Below are positions 58,694 to 64,000 of a DNA stretch of 64,000 nucleotides, one piece after another. The notes below the pieces were generated by a model. The model had not been told where the DNA came from. It saw nothing but the letters and a program-made list of their open reading frames with translations, and did not search any database. The position numbers and the translations under genes are program-made. The first letter of the stretch is position 1. Each line of letters opens with the position of its first letter. This DNA comes from Bacillus sp. FJAT-27916 (lineage in GTDB: Bacteria; Bacillota; Bacilli; Bacillales; Pradoshiaceae), in contig NZ_LFZV01000001.1 in the NCBI RefSeq assembly GCF_001183965.1, positions 383,287 through 447,286 of the forward strand, read 5' to 3'.

Positions 58694-59566
58694 ATGAAAC
58701 GATTATTAGTATTTCAATCTGATTTCGGATTAAGCGATGGGGCGGTCAGTGCCATGTACGGGGTGGCCTTATCAGTCGATCCCTCGCTGAAGATTAGCAA
58801 TAATACGCATGACATTCCGACGTTCAATATTTGGGAAGGCTCCTATCGTCTCTTGCAGGCCATTCCGTATTGGCCAGAGGGCACGGTATTTGTATCAGTG
58901 GTTGACCCAGGAGTTGGCTGCGACCGCCGCAGTATTGTGGCGAAGACATCTGCCGGGCATTATGTAGTCACACCCGATAACGGTACATTATCCCATATTA
59001 AGAATAAGATTGGCATCACAGAGGCAAGGCTGATTGATGAGAAGGTGAACCGCCTTCCCCGCTCGGGAGAATCTTATACCTTCCATGGACGTGATGTATA
59101 TGCTTATACAGGAGCAAGAATCGCCGCTGGTGTGATCAGCTTTAAGGAAGTCGGACCAAAGATTGACGTAAAGTCACTTGTGGAATTCCCTCTCTCTGAA
59201 TTATATAAAAAGGAAGATGAAATCAAAGGTATTATTGAAATATTAGATATAAGATTTGGGAACTTATGGACCAATGTCCCAAGAGAACTATTTAAGCAAT
59301 TGAATATCCCATTGGGTGATAAAGTATTAATCAAGATTGAAAAGGATAAAACTGTCCGATATGAGGAGGAGGTCATTTATGGGCGTTCCTTCGCGGACAG
59401 TGAGCTAGAGGATGCGATTCTGTATGTCAATTCCCTTGATAACCTCGGATTGGCTCTCAATCAGAAATCATTTGCTCATACGTATGGAATTGGCACAGGC
59501 AGTGACTGGAAGATTTCTATACGTAAGTTGCGACGATGGGCGGTAAATAAAGCATATACCTGGTAA
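58694..59566 (+). CDS. S-adenosyl-L-methionine hydrolase (adenosine-forming), DUF62 family
   Basis: 290 residues of the SAM hydroxide adenosyltransferase family, which splits SAM with water into adenosine and methionine. FQSDFGLSDGAVSAMYGV at the N-terminus and SVVDPGVGCDRRSIVAKT (about 75-92) are family hallmarks, as is YVVTPDNGTLS. SD AGGTGGGA before the ATG at 58694. It stands alone behind a T-box that appears to read methionine, so the enzyme is probably induced when methionine is short and returns methionine from SAM. Confidence 0.9.
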   Translation: MKRLLVFQSDFGLSDGAVSAMYGVALSVDPSLKISNNTHDIPTFNIWEGSYRLLQAIPYWPEGTVFVSVVDPGVGCDRRSIVAKTSAGHYVVTPDNGTLSHIKNKIGITEARLIDEKVNRLPRSGESYTFHGRDVYAYTGARIAAGVISFKEVGPKIDVKSLVEFPLSELYKKEDEIKGIIEILDIRFGNLWTNVPRELFKQLNIPLGDKVLIKIEKDKTVRYEEEVIYGRSFADSELEDAILYVNSLDNLGLALNQKSFAHTYGIGTGSDWKISIRKLRRWAVNKAYTW

Positions 59567-59790
59567 ACGACTAATGAATATTGGCGTGATAGGATTTTAG
59601 AGTTTGCATCCTAGGAACGTTCTTAGCAATTTTAAGTACACATTTATTAAAAGAATATATATACTGGGCAAATCTTGCTGTAATGGTGGGATTTGCTTAT
59701 ATTTTTGCATTGTTATATTTTCAGAATCTACAGATAATTATTTGATATAATATTAGAAACTTTTTGATTTTCCAAGGAAAGGTAATAGTA

Positions 59791-61386
59791 ATGAGGAGAG
59801 AGACTTTAAATTTTCGATTCTTAAAATATAACATGTTATTGGGTTCAATAATTATGTTAATTGCTGTAGTCCCGTCGTATTTTATCATATCCAATGCAGT
59901 TGAGAAGGAGATTGGAGAGAGAGCGTTAAGTGTAGCTAAGCTAACAGCTAAATACCCAATAGTTGTGGAAGCGCTAGAAAACGGGAGTACTACAGATGAA
60001 TTGCAAGAACTGGCTCTTGAAATTCAACGGCAAGTTGGTGCTGAATATGTTGTTATTGGAGATATAAACTCAATACGGTATGCCCATCCGATTAAAAGCA
60101 GAATCGGTGAAAAAATGGTGGGTGATGATAATGAGAAAGCTCTCATTGATGGTGACGCGTATATATCTATTGCAAAAGGGACGCTTGGAGAAGCACTTCG
60201 GGGGAAATCACCTGTTTTTGATGAGAAAGGTAATGTAATTGGAGTTGTTTCAGTTGGTTTTTTGCGTAAGGATATATTCACTATAAATATGGTTTATTCA
60301 AAATCTCTAATTGTGGTATCAGTATTTACAATCGCTTTTTCCGTTTTACTGGCCATATATCTTTCCAATAAAATAAAACAATTGCTTCTTAACTATGAAC
60401 CGGAAGAACTAGCAAAATTATTTACGGAGAGAAATGCAATGGTAGAGTCTATTAGGGAAGGGATCATTGTTGTTGATACAAATGAAACAATTACTTTTAG
60501 TAATCAAGCAGCAAATGAAATTTTAAACAGCAAGGAGCCAGTGGTCGGAAAAAATATTAAAGCCATCATACCTAATACTAGACTAATAGAAGTAATGAAG
60601 CATGGGGAGACACAGTTTGACCGAGTAATGTATATTAATAACACAAAAACACTGGTGAATCGTGTACCTATTATAAATAATGGAAAATTTATAGGAGCAG
60701 TATCGAGTTTTCGGCCCTTTGAAGATATTGATCATATTGCAGATGAGCTATCTCAAGTGAAGCAATATATTGAATCTCTTAGAGCTCAAACTCATGAACA
60801 TAATAATTTTCTTTACACCATTTCTGGTCTTATTCAGTTACAGGCATATGATGAAGTACTTGAACTTATACACCAAGAAAAGAATGAGAATGATGCTTTA
60901 ATAAATTTTATGAATAAGCATATTAGGGATATGTATTTAAGCGGTATTATTATTGGCTACTATAACCGAGCAAAAGAATTAAAGGTAAAACTGATTTTAG
61001 ATGAGAGTAGTTATTGTGATAAGTTAGAAATGCCTATTGAGAAGCATTTGCTGATTTCTATATTGGGCAATCTAGTAATTAATGCATTTGAAGCTGTAGA
61101 AAAGTTAAAAGAGGAACAACGGATTGTACGGTTGTATATTTTTCAACATGAGCATGAGATTGTCTTTGAAATCGAAGATTCTGGTGACGGAATCGATGAT
61201 AATCAGGTAGAAACAATATTCGAATTAAAGAATTCAACAAAAGCTTCGAAGAATAGGGGATATGGTCTTCATATCGTTAAAGAAAATTTAAAAATTCTCA
61301 ATGGCTCTATATCAATTGAAAAAGGGGATTTGGGGGGCGCACTCTTTATTATATCTATCCCCAAAAAGGGTGAGAGGTTTGGATAA
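59791..61386 (+). CDS. CitA/DcuS-type sensor histidine kinase
   Basis: 531 residues: two membrane segments (about 15-35 and 170-195) enclosing a periplasmic-type PAS sensor (CitA fold, with GRRxAHP-like YAHPIKSRIGEKMVG), a cytoplasmic PAS domain (about 220-310), a SPOB-like dimerisation region with phosphorylated His in RAQTHEHNNFLYTISGL and a C-terminal ATPase (NLVINAFEAV, DSGDGID, RGYGLHIV). Such kinases sense C4-dicarboxylates or citrate. SD AAGGAAAGG before the ATG at 59791. Its stop overlaps the regulator start. Confidence 0.92.
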   Translation: MRRETLNFRFLKYNMLLGSIIMLIAVVPSYFIISNAVEKEIGERALSVAKLTAKYPIVVEALENGSTTDELQELALEIQRQVGAEYVVIGDINSIRYAHPIKSRIGEKMVGDDNEKALIDGDAYISIAKGTLGEALRGKSPVFDEKGNVIGVVSVGFLRKDIFTINMVYSKSLIVVSVFTIAFSVLLAIYLSNKIKQLLLNYEPEELAKLFTERNAMVESIREGIIVVDTNETITFSNQAANEILNSKEPVVGKNIKAIIPNTRLIEVMKHGETQFDRVMYINNTKTLVNRVPIINNGKFIGAVSSFRPFEDIDHIADELSQVKQYIESLRAQTHEHNNFLYTISGLIQLQAYDEVLELIHQEKNENDALINFMNKHIRDMYLSGIIIGYYNRAKELKVKLILDESSYCDKLEMPIEKHLLISILGNLVINAFEAVEKLKEEQRIVRLYIFQHEHEIVFEIEDSGDGIDDNQVETIFELKNSTKASKNRGYGLHIVKENLKILNGSISIEKGDLGGALFIISIPKKGERFG

Positions 61387-62068
61387 ATATATAGAGGTTT
61401 TAATAGTTGAAGATGATGAGAGAATTGCTAAAATTCATGAAAGTTTTATTGCAAATATAGACGGTTTTCAAACAATAGGGATGGCACATACAGTTGAAGA
61501 AGGGAAACTATGGGTAGATAGTCTGCGGCCACAACTTGTATTGCTAGATATATATTTACCGGATGACCTAGGAATTGAGCTGCTTAATTTTATTAGGGAG
61601 AAGAGTCCCGAAACAGATATAATTTTAATTACAGGTGCTTCTGAAACAGAAATTGTACGAAAGGCATTTATAAATGGTGTTTTTGATTATCTATTAAAAC
61701 CGCTTACATTGGATAAGTTTACGCAATGTCTCTTGAACTATAAGGAGAAAAGATTGATTTTTGAACGTGGAAATATATTGAGTGAGGAGGATATTGAACA
61801 GTTATGGAATTCCAAAAATGAACGTAATTCAAGCAGGAAAATATCGGACATTCCCAAGGGGATTGATCCCATTACCAAATCAAAAGTTATGGAATTCATC
61901 GGAACATGCAAAGTTGGTATTACAGCAGAAATGCTGGGGAAAAATTTGGGGATTAGTCGGACGACAGCTCGACGTTATTTGGAGCATCTATTGGGGGAGA
62001 AGTTAATCCATGTAGAATACATTTATGGATCAGTCGGAAGGCCAGAAAGAAGGTATTTTAAAACATAA
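61379..62068 (+). CDS. CitB/DcuR-type response regulator
   Basis: 229 residues: receiver domain (LIVEDDERIAKIH with the acidic pair, phospho-Asp in VLLDIYLPDD, Lys in YLLKPLT) and a C-terminal helix-turn-helix (ITAEMLGKNLGISRTTARRYLEHL). The start is a TTG at 61379, overlapping the kinase gene by 8 nt, with a GGTGAGAGG SD. It presumably activates the downstream tctCBA genes. A terminator hairpin CGCTGCT/AGCAGCG follows (62077-62103). Confidence 0.92.
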   Translation: MDKYIEVLIVEDDERIAKIHESFIANIDGFQTIGMAHTVEEGKLWVDSLRPQLVLLDIYLPDDLGIELLNFIREKSPETDIILITGASETEIVRKAFINGVFDYLLKPLTLDKFTQCLLNYKEKRLIFERGNILSEEDIEQLWNSKNERNSSRKISDIPKGIDPITKSKVMEFIGTCKVGITAEMLGKNLGISRTTARRYLEHLLGEKLIHVEYIYGSVGRPERRYFKT

Positions 62069-62194
62069 TGATTAAGCGCTGCTAAAAGCAGCGTTTTATT
62101 TTTTCTATGAACAATATGAACAAAATAGAATTTATAAACAAAAAGAATAATATTTGTGAAATATATAAAATGTAGGGAAAATGCATTTTAATAT

Positions 62195-62208
62195 AGATAG
62201 CGCTTACA
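62195..62208. promoter_or_regulatory. Candidate cre site (CcpA)
   Basis: AGATAGCGCTTACA agrees with the cre consensus TGWAANCGNTNWCA at 12 of 14 positions and lies 37 bp before tctC. It suggests catabolite repression of the transporter. Confidence 0.55.
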
Positions 62209-62244
62209 TTTTGTGTAAAGTACTAAGTTAAATGGGAGGTTAGT

Positions 62245-63273
62245 ATGGCTACATATAGAAAACTACTTGTGCTCTTTTCAGTTATTACTCTGATTTTGGT
62301 ATTAACAGCTTGTAATGAATCTACTACTGGAGGCTCGGGAGCAGCGGGAAGTGAAGGATATCCCAAAAATAATATTACGATCGTTGCACCTTCAGGGGCT
62401 GGTGGGGGGTGGGATTTAACAGCTCGTTCAATTGGCAAGGTCATGAATGATACTGGACTTATTAAGAAGGCTATTACAATCGAAAATAAGCCAGGCGGTG
62501 GTGGGGCGGTTTTTATGGCGACATATGGTACAAAAGAGGCTAAAAATGACCATATGCTCATGGTAAAATCACCACCAATCTTAATAAATAATTTAAAAGC
62601 TGAAGGGAATAGCCCTTATGGTTACAAAGATACAACGCCTTTAGCGCAATTGACGAAAGACTTTGGTGCAATTGTTGTAAAAGCAGATTCACCATATAAA
62701 AATCTAACAGAATTATTAGATGCAATCAAAGCAGATTCATCGTCCCTTACTTTAGCTGGTGGATCTTCACCAGGATCTATGGATCATTTAATTACCATAC
62801 TCCCTGCTTATAAGTATGGAATCAACCCTAAGGAAGTGAAATACGTCTCATATGATGGCGGTGGAGAAGCAATGGCTGCCTTGTTAGGGAATAATGCAGA
62901 TGCAATCGGAACAGATATCTCTACTGTTACCCCTTATGTAAAAAGTGGAGATGTACGTGTTTTGGCTGTGACATCACCCAAAAAACTAGAGCTTGATGGG
63001 TTGGAAAAGATACCTACATTGTATGATTTAGGAATAGATGCCGAATTCACAATTTGGCGTGGCATTTTTGGTCCTAAAAATATGTCAGAGACTGCGAAAA
63101 ATTATTGGCTAGAAAAACTTGATATGCTTTCAAAATCTGAAGAATGGGCAGAAGAGCTAAAACGTAATGGTTGGGAGAATGAATATCGTTCAGGGGATGA
63201 TTTCACAGCATTTCTTGAAGAGCAGGAAGTTGTTATTCAGGATATGTTAACAGCATTAGGCATGCAAAAATAA
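62245..63273 (+). CDS. tctC: Tripartite tricarboxylate transporter substrate-binding lipoprotein TctC
   Basis: 342 residues with a lipobox VLTACNES (lipidated Cys about 24), then the TctC (Bug) fold: NITIVAPSGAGGGWDLTARSI near the N-terminus and VSYDGGGEAMAALLGNNADA in the middle. It captures citrate-like tricarboxylates or other carboxylates outside the cell for the TctAB permease. SD GGGAGGT before the ATG at 62245. First gene of the transport operon. Confidence 0.93.
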   Translation: MATYRKLLVLFSVITLILVLTACNESTTGGSGAAGSEGYPKNNITIVAPSGAGGGWDLTARSIGKVMNDTGLIKKAITIENKPGGGGAVFMATYGTKEAKNDHMLMVKSPPILINNLKAEGNSPYGYKDTTPLAQLTKDFGAIVVKADSPYKNLTELLDAIKADSSSLTLAGGSSPGSMDHLITILPAYKYGINPKEVKYVSYDGGGEAMAALLGNNADAIGTDISTVTPYVKSGDVRVLAVTSPKKLELDGLEKIPTLYDLGIDAEFTIWRGIFGPKNMSETAKNYWLEKLDMLSKSEEWAEELKRNGWENEYRSGDDFTAFLEEQEVVIQDMLTALGMQK

Positions 63274-63328
63274 TTGTCGGATGCGAGCGATACCTTGCTC
63301 GCATTTCCTTTTTGGGAGTGAGGTAACA

Positions 63329-63787
63329 ATGAATAGATACTTTGATCGTATAGCAAGCATTGGTTTTTTAGCGCTGGGAATTCTTGTATTTGTTGAATCG
63401 CGAGATATATCAGATAGTGCGTATGGTTCTGCAATTGGTCCTAAAACTTTTCCGATGGGGTTAGGGATAGCATTGTTCATTCTTGGCGGAATTCTCCTTA
63501 TTGAGACGATAAAAAATAAAGAGCCTAAAGAGACACAAAAAAAAAATAAAGACTTATATAATTATAAACAATTTATAATAATCTTTCTTGTCGCACTAGG
63601 TTACGTATTGCTTCTTGAAAAACTAGGCTATATTATTTCTACATTCTTATTTCTTTTAATTAGTTTCAGTACCTTTGAAAAGAAAAAATGGCTTAGTTCT
63701 ATTATTGTGTCCGGTGCATTCACATTGTTTGTTTATTATGTATTCGTTAATGTTCTAGGTGGTTCCTTACCCGGGTTTCCATTCTAA
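63329..63787 (+). CDS. tctB: Tripartite tricarboxylate transporter small membrane subunit TctB
   Basis: 152 residues with four membrane segments (about 8-25, 40-60, 80-100, 120-145); the loop [20 protein letters not shown] is typical of TctB. The ATG at 63329 has the SD GTGAGG. It forms the permease together with TctA. Confidence 0.88.
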   Translation: MNRYFDRIASIGFLALGILVFVESRDISDSAYGSAIGPKTFPMGLGIALFILGGILLIETIKNKEPKETQKKNKDLYNYKQFIIIFLVALGYVLLLEKLGYIISTFLFLLISFSTFEKKKWLSSIIVSGAFTLFVYYVFVNVLGGSLPGFPF

Positions 63788-63804
63788 AGGAAGGAAGAGA
63801 ATTC

Positions 63805-64000
63805 ATGGAGACACTACAATTTTTAATGAATGGGTTTGCGATAGCATTTCAATGGCATAATATACTTTTTGCATTAATAGGTGTGCTTATCGGTACTGCA
63901 GTAGGTGTATTACCGGGTATTGGACCAATGAGTGGGGTGGCATTGTTGATACCAGTTACAGCTACATTAACATCTGGGCTACCAGTTGAAATGGCTGCAA
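63805..64000 (+). CDS. tctA: Tripartite tricarboxylate transporter large membrane subunit TctA (5' part)
   Basis: The first 65 codons are in the window. SD AAGGAAGGA, ATG at 63805. The segment [23 protein letters not shown] is the conserved N-terminal motif of TctA, the main permease subunit. It continues beyond the window end. Confidence 0.9.
   Translation, partial: METLQFLMNGFAIAFQWHNILFALIGVLIGTAVGVLPGIGPMSGVALLIPVTATLTSGLPVEMAA

Overview
The window is chromosomal DNA of a Bacillaceae bacterium, low to moderate GC. The backbone order sigL/rpoN, cggR-gap-pgk-tpiA-gpmI-eno, then secG, an esterase, rnr, smpB and ssrA (tmRNA) is the Bacillus arrangement, and the signals fit: strong Shine-Dalgarno (SD) sites, TTG/GTG starts, a CtsR box at clpP, a CggR operator, a T-box and a CcpA-type cre site. 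The species cannot be named from this sequence.

Layout. 1-1225: truncated copy of an IS256-family element beside a degenerate 20-bp repeat array. 1.7-6.6 kb (minus strand): InhA-type M6 metalloprotease, an APC-family amino acid antiporter behind a His-rich leader peptide with attenuator-like hairpins, and clpP. 6.9 kb: tRNA-Arg(CCG). 7.3-16.3 kb: rpoN, a glutaredoxin-like protein and the cggR glycolytic operon. 16.17-27.2 kb: a mobile element of about 10.9 kb integrated in the 3' end of eno, bounded by perfect 107-bp direct repeats. It carries a tyrosine integrase, an OLD-family ATPase/TOPRIM nuclease, a serine recombinase, a cluster of 16-bp palindromes and a structured origin-like region, a small-gene operon with a RepA_N-like initiator and a terminase small subunit, and a PD-(D/E)XK-like protein next to attR. 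This looks like a phage satellite (PICI-like) or integrative plasmid with two candidate defence cargo genes.

27.2-46.8 kb: DUF554 protein, an ATP-grasp ligase, three genes sharing an unrecognised domain of about 50 residues, a SIR2-domain protein, a secreted transglycosylase with Ig-like repeats, a prolyl-iminopeptidase-like hydrolase, PutP, a CatE-like dioxygenase, secG-est-rnr, a complete IS256-family copy (8-bp target duplication) inserted inside a second 20-bp repeat array, tcyP, ridA, smpB and ssrA. 47.3-49.8 kb: decayed region with a frameshifted lipoprotein and a transposase remnant. 49.8-58.3 kb: M28 aminopeptidase, membrane proteins, a TlpA-like thioredoxin, glutaredoxin, HAD phosphatase, RpiR regulator, and a TetR regulator divergent from a DUF3533 membrane protein. 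58.3-59.6 kb: T-box leader (specifier read as AUG) in front of a SAM hydrolase. 59.8-64 kb: CitA-type two-component system followed by tctC-tctB-tctA (tripartite tricarboxylate transport), cut by the window end.

The most interesting signals are the eno-integrated element, its integrase whose SD and start codon lie inside a 17-bp terminator hairpin, the His-rich attenuator, the Met-type T-box on a SAM-degrading enzyme, the two 20-bp repeat arrays, and the three-gene family sharing a small domain.
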